In this document: positions 8,636-16,851 of the stretch, in pieces
Numbering within the stretch: the stretch's first letter is position 1
Layout of the letters: each line of letters begins with the position of its first letter
DNA from: Demequina lignilytica
GTDB taxonomy: Bacteria; Actinomycetota; Actinomycetes; Actinomycetales; Demequinaceae
Assembly: GCF_030418305.1 (NCBI RefSeq)
Contig: NZ_JAUHPX010000003.1
Location: 186,001 to 250,000, forward strand
Direction of reading: 5' to 3'
DNA length: 64,000 bases
Program-made: the position numbers and the translations under genes
Notes under the pieces: model-generated
Database searches by the model: none
Told to the model about the DNA's origin: nothing
The model's input: the letters and a program-made list of their open reading frames with translations, nothing else

Positions 8636-8840
8636 GATCTGGTGATGCGACCCACATGAAGCGTGACGGCACGAGTGCGAAGCGCGCGTTTGGGCGGCCG
8701 CCGTTCGGCACTACGGTGTGGCGGGCGTGGCGCACAGACGGCCGAGTGGACCTGCTGCACAAGTCGGCAATTGCCAGACTCGCACGGCAACTTTGCCGAA
8801 CTAGCGCCGTTTGCCTAGATAGACCGGCAACCGACACTGC

Positions 8841-11309
8841 CTACAGCTCGCCCTTGCCCTCCAGGTACTTCATGGCGACGTAGCCCAGGGGGATCCGCAG
8901 CCAGTAGCTGAGGAGTCGATAGATCAGCACGGCGGACAGCGCGAGGGCGTAGGGCATGCCCGAGCCGGTGAGGCCGGTGGTGAGCGCGAGCTCGACGGCA
9001 CCGAGACCACCGGGCGTCGGCACCGCGGCGCCCACCGCGTTGCCGACGAAGAACAGCACCGCGAGGTCGATGATCGCCATGTCCTGGCCGAAGGCCATCA
9101 GCGAGGCGTGGAACGCGCCCACGAAGCCCACGGTGAGGAGCAGGTTGCCCAGCAGTCCGAGCCCGAGCCGCCACGGCTGACCGAGCACCTGCGACAGGCG
9201 CGGCCACGTCTGCCGCACGGTCGGCATGATCCGCTTCGCCGCCCACGCGCGCACCCGCGGCACGGTCAATGCGAGCCCGATCGCGGCGGCGACCACGCCC
9301 AGCCCGATGAGGATCGAGGTCGAGGGCAGCGCCGCCAGCGCGCCGTTGCCCCCGGAGACCACGGTGAGGATCACCAGGCCGACCACGGTCACCACCACGG
9401 AGCTCACCTGCACCAGCGCCACGGTCGCGACGGCGAGCGGCGTCGCGACCTTCCGGCGTGTCAGCAGCCGCAGGTTCAACGCGGCGGGCCCCACGCCAGC
9501 CGGCACCGCGAGAGCGACGTAGGCCGCCGCGACCTGGGTGAGCAGCACCCGTGAGAACGGCAGCCTGACGGGGCTGAACGCGACCATCGCGAGCGCCGCA
9601 CCGACGAACGTGAGCAGCGCCCACGCGAAGCCGACCACCAGCCACCAGGGGTTCGCCTGCTGCACGGCGTCGAGGAAGTCCTCGGTGTTGAACTGCACCG
9701 CGATGACCGCGACGGCGACCAGCGCCAGCGCGATGGTGGCGACGGTGCGCCACCCGAACCGCACGATGTTCTCCGACCCCACCTCCGCGTCGGGCGACCG
9801 CTCGAGGATCTCCTGGCGGACCGCCTCGAGCACCTTGCCGTGGGGGTTGCCCCGGAGCGACCTCCGCGTGGTCGCCGGCAGGACGATGCTCTGGAGCAGG
9901 GGGGCGGCCTGCTCGACGGTCTCGGCGCCCAGGACGCGGAAGGCGGAGTCGACCGCGCGCTCCGGACCCACCTTCGCGGCGGTGAGCGCCAGCACCTGGG
10001 CGGCGTCGATGCGCTTGGCGAGAACCGACGTCGCGACCTCGCCCAGCTCCCAGGCGGTCAGCCACACGGTCGGCAGCGTGCCGGGCACCTCGTCGCCCAC
10101 CAGCACGGTGTCGGCGTCGAGGCGGCGGTGCGACAGTCCGGCGCCGTGCGCGCGATCCACCTCGGTCCAGATGGCGTCCAGCAGCGCATCGTCGACCTCG
10201 TCCTCCGGGACGTCCGCGAACGGCCGGACCGCGGGCGGGCGCTGGTAGACCAGCAGCATCGTGTCGCGGATCTGGCTCATGCCGAGCACGCGGCCCGTGC
10301 GCACCCCGGCGACGCGGGCTGCATGCGACACGAGGGCCGTGGACTCCGCGCTGGACCGCAGCGACACGTCGGCGCGCGTGTCGACGCCACGCAGCCGCAG
10401 CGATCCCCACAGCTTGGACAGGAAGCCTGCGGCCTGCTGGTCTCCGTCGAGGGCGACCACGAGCAGGTGGTGGTGCTCGACCGTGGTCATCGCGTAGACG
10501 CGACCCTGACGGGTGCGCGCGAGCGCGTCGGTGACGGCGTCCAGCTCGGGGTGCTCGTGGACATGCTCCATGTCCGCTCGCACCATCGTGCGCGGGTGGA
10601 AGCCCGCGCGTCGCACGCCCTCGACCAGCGCATCGCCGTACGCGCGGTCCGCGGTGGAGCCGAGCCAGTAGCGCAGGCCGAGTCCCGCCGCGCGCCCCAG
10701 GAGCACCGTCAGCAGGGCCGACGGGATGGTGACCACGCTGAAGATGATGCCGATCGCGAGCCCGAGCCACAGCAGGTTCCACGAGATCGACAGCGTGCGC
10801 CGGGTGTTGCGGCGGCCGGCCGCCGTCAGCATCGCGGAGATCGCGGCCACGAAGCTCGGGAGCTGCAGCGACTCCGCCCCCCGGGGCGTCAGGCTGAGGC
10901 CCAGCTCGGGCGTGCCCCACAGCACCAGGCCGGCGGCGAGCAGCAGCGTGAGGATGAACGCGCCTACCGCGGCCGCGAACACCTCAATGAGGCGGCGAGG
11001 CTCCCGGCGCACGATCAGGTCGATGACCAGGGTGGCCGGGATGATCACCGCGACGATGCCGTTGAAGAGGTTCACCGGCGCCACGAGCAGGCGCTGGAGC
11101 AGGGGCGACACCCCCGCGATGTCCTGCGCGATGCCCTGGGTGGTGCTCAGCGCGTACTCCGCGAGGAAGAGCACCAGGACCACGCCCAGCGCCGTGCCGA
11201 CCAGCGCCAGCAGGTCGGTGAAGCGCCGGATGCGGGCCTGCGGCTCGTCGACGATGCGCACGGCCGGGGTGTCCGAGGACACGGCGGCGGAAGCGGTGTC
11301 GTCGGCCAT
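8841..11309 (-). CDS. Flippase-like membrane protein with kinase-like middle region (UPF0104/LPG-synthase TM family)
   Basis: This 822-residue polytopic protein has an N-terminal membrane block (about residues 30-210), a long soluble middle (about 230-510) and a C-terminal membrane domain (about 520-800). The C-terminal block contains the UPF0104 pattern, including YVALAVPAGVGPAALNLRLL and the PGGLGAVELALTTGL segment, which in relatives of MprF and AglD is linked to lipid or polyprenyl-lipid flipping. The middle carries HRRLDADTVLVGD followed by a LTAWELGE stretch. These look like degenerate versions of the catalytic HRD loop and DFG loop of kinases, so I infer a pseudokinase-like domain. It is followed on the same strand by a conserved-membrane-gene neighbourhood but has no clear operon partner. 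Confidence 0.75.
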   Translation of the reverse strand: MADDTASAAVSSDTPAVRIVDEPQARIRRFTDLLALVGTALGVVLVLFLAEYALSTTQGIAQDIAGVSPLLQRLLVAPVNLFNGIVAVIIPATLVIDLIVRREPRRLIEVFAAAVGAFILTLLLAAGLVLWGTPELGLSLTPRGAESLQLPSFVAAISAMLTAAGRRNTRRTLSISWNLLWLGLAIGIIFSVVTIPSALLTVLLGRAAGLGLRYWLGSTADRAYGDALVEGVRRAGFHPRTMVRADMEHVHEHPELDAVTDALARTRQGRVYAMTTVEHHHLLVVALDGDQQAAGFLSKLWGSLRLRGVDTRADVSLRSSAESTALVSHAARVAGVRTGRVLGMSQIRDTMLLVYQRPPAVRPFADVPEDEVDDALLDAIWTEVDRAHGAGLSHRRLDADTVLVGDEVPGTLPTVWLTAWELGEVATSVLAKRIDAAQVLALTAAKVGPERAVDSAFRVLGAETVEQAAPLLQSIVLPATTRRSLRGNPHGKVLEAVRQEILERSPDAEVGSENIVRFGWRTVATIALALVAVAVIAVQFNTEDFLDAVQQANPWWLVVGFAWALLTFVGAALAMVAFSPVRLPFSRVLLTQVAAAYVALAVPAGVGPAALNLRLLTRRKVATPLAVATVALVQVSSVVVTVVGLVILTVVSGGNGALAALPSTSILIGLGVVAAAIGLALTVPRVRAWAAKRIMPTVRQTWPRLSQVLGQPWRLGLGLLGNLLLTVGFVGAFHASLMAFGQDMAIIDLAVLFFVGNAVGAAVPTPGGLGAVELALTTGLTGSGMPYALALSAVLIYRLLSYWLRIPLGYVAMKYLEGKGEL

Positions 11310-11369
11310 GTGCGCGAGTCTACGGCCGCCGGTACCGGGACCCGGGGCGGACGCACCCGCTCGCCGCGC

Positions 11370-12200
11370 TCAGGCGACGCCCAGCTGCACCAACCACTCG
11401 TGCGGCACCAGCTCGGGTCCGATGAACGCGACCGCGTCGAGCGTCCAGTGCGCGAGCACCAGCGGCGCCAGCCGTCCGCGCCGGACGTAGACCCAGCCGA
11501 ACACCAGGCCCATCACCACGTTCCCGAGCGCCATCGGCCAGCCCTGGTACAGGTGGTAGGCACCGCGGAGCAGGGCCGCGAGGATGATCGCGGTCCAGGG
11601 GCTCCGGCCCAGGTCGCGGAGCCGCGTCAGCACGAACCCGACCACCACGAACTCCTCGAGCACGCCCGCCGCCGCGGCAGACAGCAGCAGGATGGTCGCC
11701 GCCCACCAGGCGTCCGGGAGGCCGGACGTGTCGACCGTCACGGTCTGGCCGAATGCGCGAGAGATCGCGTACAGCGCGAGGCCGGGCAGGCCGATCATCG
11801 CCGCGAGGATCGCTCCCCAGCCCAGGTCCTTCCACCAGGCGCGCGCGGGGCCGACCAGGCCCAACCGCCGGCGGGCCGACGCGCCGTGCTGGCTCAGCAG
11901 GTACAGCGCCAGCGCGACCGGCACCAGCGCGAAGCCGATGGTCAGCAGCTGACGGATCAGGTCGATGACGTCGATGCTCGACCGGCTGGGGTTCAGCGTG
12001 GTGGTCTGGCCCGAGATGGGTGTGGAGTCCAGGTACCGCTCGATGAGCCGCACCGCCGCGTACACCGCGGTCTGACCCAGCGACAGGCCCATGACGATCC
12101 AGACCTCGGCGCGCATGCGTCGCTTCGAGGGCAGCGTCACGCCCGCGGCGGGAGGTGAGGGAGGGGTCTCGACCGGGGCGGCTGCGGTGTCCATCGTCAC
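11370..12200 (-). CDS. CPBP-family intramembrane protease
   Basis: This 276-residue protein has about eight predicted membrane segments. The CPBP (ABI/Rce1-like) signature is present: the Glu-Glu pair in VLEEFVVVGFVLTRL near residue 180, His in YHLYQGWPMALG near 217, and the final HWTLDA motif near 253. In this family the Glu and His residues bind the metal used for cleavage within the membrane. The Arg of the usual EExxxR motif is not at its normal position. The substrate is unknown. The gene is divergent from the MOSC gene, with only 41 bp between the starts, and lies 60 bp from the flippase-like gene. Confidence 0.85.
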   Translation of the reverse strand: MTMDTAAAPVETPPSPPAAGVTLPSKRRMRAEVWIVMGLSLGQTAVYAAVRLIERYLDSTPISGQTTTLNPSRSSIDVIDLIRQLLTIGFALVPVALALYLLSQHGASARRRLGLVGPARAWWKDLGWGAILAAMIGLPGLALYAISRAFGQTVTVDTSGLPDAWWAATILLLSAAAAGVLEEFVVVGFVLTRLRDLGRSPWTAIILAALLRGAYHLYQGWPMALGNVVMGLVFGWVYVRRGRLAPLVLAHWTLDAVAFIGPELVPHEWLVQLGVA

Positions 12201-12241
12201 GCCACTCTAACGAGCGGGGGTTCCCGGCCTACGCTGGCGCC

Positions 12242-12934
12242 ATGCGCATCGTCTCCCTCCACCGCTTCCCCGTGAAGGCGATGGGCGGCGAGGACATCGA
12301 CGCGGTGCGCGTGGACGGCCGCGGGCTCGCGCACGACCGGGCGTTCGCGGTGGTCGATGCGGACGGGATGTTCGCGGCGGGCAAGCGCGGGTCGCGGTGG
12401 CGTCCGCACGAGGCGATCTTCGGCTTCGCTGCCACGGCGCGGGACGATGCGGTGGTGGTCCTCCGCGGCGACGCCGCGTGGGAGGCGGGGTCGCCCGGGC
12501 TCGATGCCGAGCTCTCCGCGGCGACGGGGGAGCCGATGCGCGTGGTGGCCGAGACCCCGGGCGAGACGGACTTCTTCGACGCGAAGCCGGTGTCGATCGT
12601 GGGCACGGCCACCCTGGACTGGTGCCGGGCGGAGCTCGGCGCGGACGCCGATCCGCGCCGCCTGCGCGTCAACGTCGTGGTCGAGACCGACGAGCCGTTC
12701 GTCGAGGAGAGCTGGATCGGGTCGCGGATCGGGCTGGGCGACGTCGCGCTCGACGTGGTGAAGCGCAACACACGCTGTCGGGTCATCGACCAGGCGCAGA
12801 ACGGGGCGACCGAGCGGACGCGGTGGCTCAAGCCGCTGGGCGACCGTCGGGACGGGTGCGTGGCGGTCTACGCGACGGTGGCGACCCCGGGCATCGTCCG
12901 CGTGGGCGACCCGGTCGCGCCCCTCACCGCCTGA
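12242..12934 (+). CDS. MOSC domain-containing protein
   Basis: This 230-residue soluble protein has an N-terminal MOSC beta-barrel (MRIVSLHRFPVKAMGGEDID, then GRGLAHDRAFAVVDADG) and a C-terminal MOSC domain. The C-terminal block contains RLRVNVVVETDEPFVEESWIG and VVKRNTRCRVIDQAQN, where the Cys of NTRC is the usual sulfur- or molybdenum-cofactor-linked residue. Relatives include YcbX-like proteins that reduce or detoxify N-hydroxylated compounds. The substrate here cannot be told. The start at 12242 fits a leaderless transcript: TACGCT at 12230-12235 lies six bases before the ATG. Confidence 0.88.
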   Translation: MRIVSLHRFPVKAMGGEDIDAVRVDGRGLAHDRAFAVVDADGMFAAGKRGSRWRPHEAIFGFAATARDDAVVVLRGDAAWEAGSPGLDAELSAATGEPMRVVAETPGETDFFDAKPVSIVGTATLDWCRAELGADADPRRLRVNVVVETDEPFVEESWIGSRIGLGDVALDVVKRNTRCRVIDQAQNGATERTRWLKPLGDRRDGCVAVYATVATPGIVRVGDPVAPLTA

Positions 12935-12962
12935 CTTCTGCAGCCCCCACCCCCGGACACTC

Positions 12963-13043
12963 CGCACGGAGGTGAAGTCGACACGCCGGGCCGGACCCCG
13001 CATCGTCCCCTCGCGCGCGGCGTGTCGCCGCGAGCTCCGTGCG
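12963..13043. repeat. Two-part inverted repeat between convergent genes
   Basis: The left arm is CGCACGGAG (12963-12971), seven unpaired bases, then CGACACGCCG (12979-12988). The right arm is its exact counterpart, CGGCGTGTCG (13018-13027), seven unpaired bases, then CTCCGTGCG (13035-13043). Both 9-bp and 10-bp stems are perfect, the internal loop is symmetric, and the spacer is 29 bases. It lies between the 3' ends of the MOSC gene and purB, where it may act as a bidirectional terminator, although no T-run follows. Confidence 0.6.
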
Positions 13044-13068
13044 CACGGTCCGGCAGGGAGGAGGACCG

Positions 13069-14481
13069 TCAGGCCAGGAAGCGGTCGACCAGCGTCTCGG
13101 CGAGGCCCACGTAGCCGCCCGGCGTGAGCGCGGCGAGACGGTCCTTGGTCTCGGCGGGCAGCTCGAGGCCGCCCACGAAGGCCTGGATCGCGGCGGCGTC
13201 GATCTGCTGACCGCGCGTGAGCTCCTTGAGGCGCTCGTAGGGGTTCTCCATGCCGGGCACGCCCGCGATCGCGGCGGCGCGCATGGCCGACTGGATCGGC
13301 TCGGCGAGCACCTCCCAGGAGGCGTCGAGGTCGGCGGCCAGCGCCGCCTCGTTCACGCTCAGCGTGCCCAGGCCGCGGCGCACGTTGTCGATCGCGAGCA
13401 GCGAGTGCCCGAACGCGGGGCCGATGTTGCGCTGCGAGCTCGAGTCGGTGAGGTCGCGCTGGAGCCGCGAGGTCACCAGCGTGGCACCGAGCGTGTCGAG
13501 CAGCGCCGCCGAGATCTCGAGGTTGGCCTCCGCGTTCTCGAAGCGGATCGGGTTGATCTTGTGCGGCATCGCGCTCGACCCGATGGAGCCCTTGGTGGTC
13601 GCCTGCGCGAAGTAGCCGAGCGACACGTAGGTCCACACGTCGGTCGCGAGGTTGTGGAGAATGCGGCCGAACCGGGCGACGTCGGCGTAGAGCTCGGCCT
13701 GCCAGTCGTGGCTCTCGATCTGGGTGGTCAGCGGGTTCCACGTGAGCCCGAGGCCCTCGACGAACGTCCGCGACACCTCGATCCAGTCGGTGCCCGGCAC
13801 GGCGGCGGTGTGGGCGCCGAAGGTGCCGGTCGCGCCGTTGATCTTGCCCAGGTACTCCTGGGAGGAGACGCGGTGCAGCTGGCGGCCCAGGCGGTGCGCG
13901 AGCACCGCGAACTCCTTGCCCAGCGTGGTGGGGGTGGCGGTCTGGCCGTGGGTGCGCGACAGCATCGGCACGGCCTTGGCGGCGCGCGCCAGGTCGGCGA
14001 CCTGCCCGACCAGGGACGTCGCCGCGGGCAGCCACACGTCCTCGACCGCGCCCTTGACCATGAGCGCGTAGGAGAGGTTGTTGATGTCCTCCGAGGTGCA
14101 GGCGAAGTGGACCAGCTCGCTGAGCGGCGCGAGCGACGTGCCCTCGATCCGGCGCTTGATGTAGTACTCGACGGCCTTGACGTCGTGGACCGTGACCTTC
14201 TCGATCTCGGCGTGCTCGGCGATGCCGTCGGCGCCGAAGTCCGCGGGGATCGCGCGCAGGAGCGCCTTCTCGTCGTCGGTCAGAGGGCGGACGCCCGGGA
14301 CCGCGTCCTGCTCGCACAGGTGGATGAACCACTCGACCTCGACGTGGAGGCGCATGCGGTTGAGCGCGGGCTCGGAGAGGTGGTCGACCAGCCCGGCGAC
14401 GGCGCCGCGGTAGCGGCCGTCGAGGGGGCCGAGGGCGATGGGGGGCTCGATGGCTGCGAGGGAGGTCCAGGTCACGCGCAC
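13069..14481 (-). CDS. purB: Adenylosuccinate lyase
   Basis: This 470-residue cytoplasmic enzyme cleaves adenylosuccinate to AMP and SAICAR to AICAR, releasing fumarate, in purine synthesis. The fumarase/aspartase-superfamily signature GSSAMPHKINPIRFENAE lies near residue 295, and SRTHGQTATPTTLGKEFAV supplies the catalytic His region. The length matches the longer E. coli-type PurB. The GTG at 14481 is used. A second in-frame GTG lies two codons downstream, and neither has a clear ribosome binding site. Upstream lies a palindromic element (14528-14585) that may affect its promoter. Confidence 0.95.
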   Translation of the reverse strand: MRVTWTSLAAIEPPIALGPLDGRYRGAVAGLVDHLSEPALNRMRLHVEVEWFIHLCEQDAVPGVRPLTDDEKALLRAIPADFGADGIAEHAEIEKVTVHDVKAVEYYIKRRIEGTSLAPLSELVHFACTSEDINNLSYALMVKGAVEDVWLPAATSLVGQVADLARAAKAVPMLSRTHGQTATPTTLGKEFAVLAHRLGRQLHRVSSQEYLGKINGATGTFGAHTAAVPGTDWIEVSRTFVEGLGLTWNPLTTQIESHDWQAELYADVARFGRILHNLATDVWTYVSLGYFAQATTKGSIGSSAMPHKINPIRFENAEANLEISAALLDTLGATLVTSRLQRDLTDSSSQRNIGPAFGHSLLAIDNVRRGLGTLSVNEAALAADLDASWEVLAEPIQSAMRAAAIAGVPGMENPYERLKELTRGQQIDAAAIQAFVGGLELPAETKDRLAALTPGGYVGLAETLVDRFLA

Positions 14482-14527
14482 ATTGTTCCATGCAGGCGCG
14501 GGCGGCGCGTCGGGCGGCTCCAGCCGC

Positions 14528-14585
14528 CGAAATGGCGACTCGGTGCACGAAAGTCGCTGCTTTCGTGCACCGGATCGCCATCTCG
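14528..14585. repeat. Palindromic element, copy A
   Basis: A 58-bp near-perfect palindrome: ATGGCGACTCGGTGCACGAA in the left arm and, read on the other strand, ATGGCGATCCGGTGCACGAA in the right arm. In total 23 of 26 arm positions pair around a 6-base loop. Related palindromes occur at 16359-16415 and 63532-63586. This copy lies between divergent genes, upstream of purB. The form resembles REP/BIME-type dispersed palindromes. Confidence 0.75.
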
Positions 14586-14609
14586 CGAGTAGGGGGGTGC
14601 GCTGGGGGC

Positions 14610-14678
14610 GGGGACGGTGCGTGGGCGGGGACGGTGCGTGGCCGGGGACGATGCGTGGGGCGCGGACGATGCGCGGGC
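14610..14678. repeat. Short tandem repeat, four 17-18 bp units
   Basis: Four consecutive units share the core GGACGRTGCG: 14610-14626, 14627-14643, 14644-14661 and 14662-14678. A complementary CGCATCGTCG follows near 14700. The array lies in the noncoding gap between palindromic copy A and the next gene and is very G-rich on the plus strand. Its function is unknown. Confidence 0.65.
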
Positions 14679-14768
14679 GGCGTCCCCAACCGCGCGCCGC
14701 GCATCGTCGCTCCCCAGCGACCGAGGACCCGCGCCCCGGCAGGACGTCCGCCGCCTAGCGTCCACCGC

Positions 14769-14984
14769 ATGGACGACTCGCTCCGCTTCCTCGCCCGGGC
14801 CCGCGACCAGCTCGCGCACGCCGAGCGGCTGCTGGCCGCCGCGGACGACGCGGCCTGGGCGGGCCCGAGCGCCTGGTCGTACCGGGAGCGCCTGGACGAG
14901 CGCCGGGCGGCCTGCGCGACGCTGCTCGCGGAGGTCGACGCGGCCTACGCCCAGGCGCTCGCGGCGCTCCGGGCCGCCGCGTGA
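14769..14984 (+). CDS. Small helical protein of unknown function
   Basis: This 71-residue, Ala/Arg/Leu-rich protein is predicted to be almost entirely helical (MDDSLRFLARARDQLAHAERLL onward). It has no signal peptide or membrane segment. TAGCGT at 14756-14761 lies seven bases before the ATG, which suggests a leaderless transcript. Its stop overlaps the next gene as GTGA, so it is translationally coupled to the alpha/beta-hydrolase-like gene. The size and the paired arrangement recall the small helical partners found upstream of secretion-associated lipase-like proteins, but I cannot place it in a family. Confidence 0.65.
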   Translation: MDDSLRFLARARDQLAHAERLLAAADDAAWAGPSAWSYRERLDERRAACATLLAEVDAAYAQALAALRAAA

Positions 14985-16303
14985 GCGACGAGCCGCTCTG
15001 GTCGTACGGCGGTGCCGCAGGGCTCGCGGTCCGCCTCGAGGACCTGGAGCGGGCGCAGGCGGTGCTCGCGCTCGCGGGCGGCGAGCTCGAGGACGCCGTC
15101 TGGACCCTCGCGTCCGCGGCTCGAGCCGGCGGCCCCGCGACGGGGGCCGGCCCGGCGGGTCTCGCCGCCCGCGCCTCCGGGATCGCGCTGAGCTGCCGGG
15201 CGCTCTCCGCCGCGCTGGCGATCGCCGTGGAGCGCTACGCCGAGGCCGAGCGCGAGGCCGCCTCCGGTCTGTCCCTCGCCGTCCGCCTGGGCGAGGTGGG
15301 TGCCGACGCCGCGGGCTCCGTCGGCTGGGGGCTGCGGTGGGGCGCGGTGCTCGCGACGGCCCTCGCGAGCCCGATCGGCGCGGCGTCGCTGCTGTGGGAC
15401 GACGGTCCGCGCCGGCTCGCGCCCGGAGGCCTGCCGCCGCACACCTCCTGGCTGAACGGCGAGCTCGCGCACGCCACGGTCGCCGCCCGGGTCGAGGACT
15501 ACGACCGCGCGGTCGCGGCGCTCGCCGGCGCGCTCGCGGCCGCCGAGGCGCTCGAGCCCGACTACCGCGGGGTGGTCCCCGAGCCGGGCCCGCGCCCGGT
15601 GGCGCTCCGGGACGCCGGCGTCGCGGGGACGATGCGGCGCCTGGACTGGACCGAGCAGCTCGGCGGCGGCGCGGTCGCCATCGAGACGGTCGCCGCGTCC
15701 GACGGGTCGCGACGTCACGTCGTGTACATCCCCGGCACCCAGGACTGGGGCGTGACGGACCCCAACCCCGCCGATGCTCACGCCAACCTGGTCGCGGTCA
15801 CCGGCGGGGTCCCCGACGCGGGCCGTGCGGTCCGCGACGCCCTCGACGCGCATGGCGTCGCCCCCGACGAGCCCGTGATGCTCGCCGGCCACAGCCAGGG
15901 CGGGCTCGTCGCGGCGGTGGGTGCGAGCGCGCTCGCCGACCGCTACCGGATCACCCACGTCCTCACGGCCGGCTCCCCCACGGGCAGGATCGCGACGCCG
16001 TCCGGGGTCGCGGTCCTGCACCTCGAGAACACGCGCGACGTGGTGCCCGGCCTCGACGGGCGCGCGAACCCCGACACGCGCGACCGCGTCACGGTGGTGC
16101 ACGACAGGCGCCGGTCCGGGCAGGCCGAGGCCCCGGACGGCTCGCGGACCGTGGCCGAGGCCCACGCGCTCGAGGGCTACGCCGCCACCGGCGCGCTGGT
16201 CGACCGCGGCGCGGGTCCCTCGGTGCGCGCCTGGACGGACTCGGCCGGCGCCTACCTGACGGGGGGCCGCTCGGAGATCAGCGTGTACCGGCCCGCGTCA
16301 TGA
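14981..16303 (+). CDS. Alpha/beta-hydrolase-like protein with helical N-terminal region
   Basis: This 440-residue protein has an Ala-rich, helical N-terminal half (about residues 15-190) and a C-terminal alpha/beta-hydrolase-type half. The nucleophile elbow GHSQGG is near residues 302-307, preceded by HVVYIPGTQDWG and followed by LTAGSPTGRIATPSGVAVLHLENTRDVVPGLDG. That layout resembles PGAP1- or lipase-like hydrolases, with Asp in NTRDVVPG as a possible catalytic acid. No signal peptide is visible. The helical N-terminus and the coupled small helical protein upstream resemble WXG100-like or toxin-delivery modules, but this is an inference. The substrate is unknown. Confidence 0.7.
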   Translation: MSDEPLWSYGGAAGLAVRLEDLERAQAVLALAGGELEDAVWTLASAARAGGPATGAGPAGLAARASGIALSCRALSAALAIAVERYAEAEREAASGLSLAVRLGEVGADAAGSVGWGLRWGAVLATALASPIGAASLLWDDGPRRLAPGGLPPHTSWLNGELAHATVAARVEDYDRAVAALAGALAAAEALEPDYRGVVPEPGPRPVALRDAGVAGTMRRLDWTEQLGGGAVAIETVAASDGSRRHVVYIPGTQDWGVTDPNPADAHANLVAVTGGVPDAGRAVRDALDAHGVAPDEPVMLAGHSQGGLVAAVGASALADRYRITHVLTAGSPTGRIATPSGVAVLHLENTRDVVPGLDGRANPDTRDRVTVVHDRRRSGQAEAPDGSRTVAEAHALEGYAATGALVDRGAGPSVRAWTDSAGAYLTGGRSEISVYRPAS

Positions 16304-16358
16304 GGGGCCACGTGCACCTCGGTCGCGCCCCGGTCGCCGCAGCCATGCGCCCCCGGTG

Positions 16359-16415
16359 CGAAATGGCGGATCGGTGCACGAGAACCGCGGCTTTCGTGCA
16401 CTGATCCTCCATCGT
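16359..16415. repeat. Palindromic element, copy B
   Basis: A second copy of the dispersed palindrome, with left arm ATGGCGGATCGGTGCACGA and right-arm complement ATGGAGGATCAGTGCACGAA. It lies between the 3' ends of the convergent hydrolase and holin-like genes, where it could also serve as a transcription barrier. It differs from copy A mainly in the loop and in compensated arm positions. Confidence 0.75.
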
Positions 16416-16435
16416 GGAGGGCCGGTCGCGGAGCG

Positions 16436-16825
16436 TCAGTCCCGGCGGGCGCCGGGCACGATCGCGCTCAGGATCGCGGTGATGATCGAGATCACCAGCG
16501 CGGCGAGCACGGTCTCCCAGAAGCCGCCGATGGTCAGCTCGGCCCAGGGCACCAGGGTGCTGAGCCACGAGGTGAGCCACAGCATGAACCAGGCCACCAC
16601 CAGGGAGAACAGGCCGAGTGTGAGGATCTTGACCGGCAGCGTGAGGACGTCGACGATCGGCTTGATGAGCAGGTTCGCGGCGGTCATCACGGCGCCCACG
16701 AGCAGGAACACCCCGATCCGGGCCCACGTGCCGGTCTCGCCCCCGTCGACCACCACGCCCAGGGGCAGGAAGGTCACGAGCCAGACGGCGAGGGCGGTGA
16801 TCGCTGACAGGAGCACGAAACGCAT
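16436..16825 (-). CDS. Phage-holin-like (YvlD/Phage_holin_4_2) membrane protein
   Basis: This small protein of 129 residues has four predicted membrane segments (about 4-24, 34-55, 62-85 and 100-124) and matches the Phage_holin_4_2 family, for example ANLLIKPIVDVLTLPVKILTLGLFSLVV. Members are chromosomally encoded, and no phage genes are nearby. The ATG at 16825 is favoured because GGAAGA lies about nine bases upstream; an ATG three codons earlier (16834) is possible. It is divergent from the aminotransferase gene with only about 20 bases between. The physiological role is unknown. Confidence 0.85.
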   Translation of the reverse strand: MRFVLLSAITALAVWLVTFLPLGVVVDGGETGTWARIGVFLLVGAVMTAANLLIKPIVDVLTLPVKILTLGLFSLVVAWFMLWLTSWLSTLVPWAELTIGGFWETVLAALVISIITAILSAIVPGARRD

Positions 16826-16851
16826 GGCGGTCATTCTTCCACGGGGGTGAC

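Noticed and set aside
7329-8638. Three-base target duplication around the insertion sequence
   Set aside because: The flanking triplets are GAG and GAT and differ at the third base, so a duplication cannot be claimed.
8636-8840. A 75-codon frame after the insertion sequence
   Set aside because: It has no family resemblance, no ribosome binding site, and continues into the end of the opposite-strand flippase gene. The short palindromes there look incidental.
9840-12158. A 772-codon plus-strand open frame opposite the flippase-like and CPBP genes
   Set aside because: It is an antisense shadow. The minus-strand proteins have recognisable membrane segments and family motifs, whereas this frame has none.
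14610-14678. CRISPR array
   Set aside because: The four units are directly adjacent, without spacers, and no cas genes are present.
16436-16825. Holin-like gene as evidence of a prophage
   Set aside because: The family is chromosomal in many bacteria, and no integrase, capsid, tail or lysin genes are present nearby.
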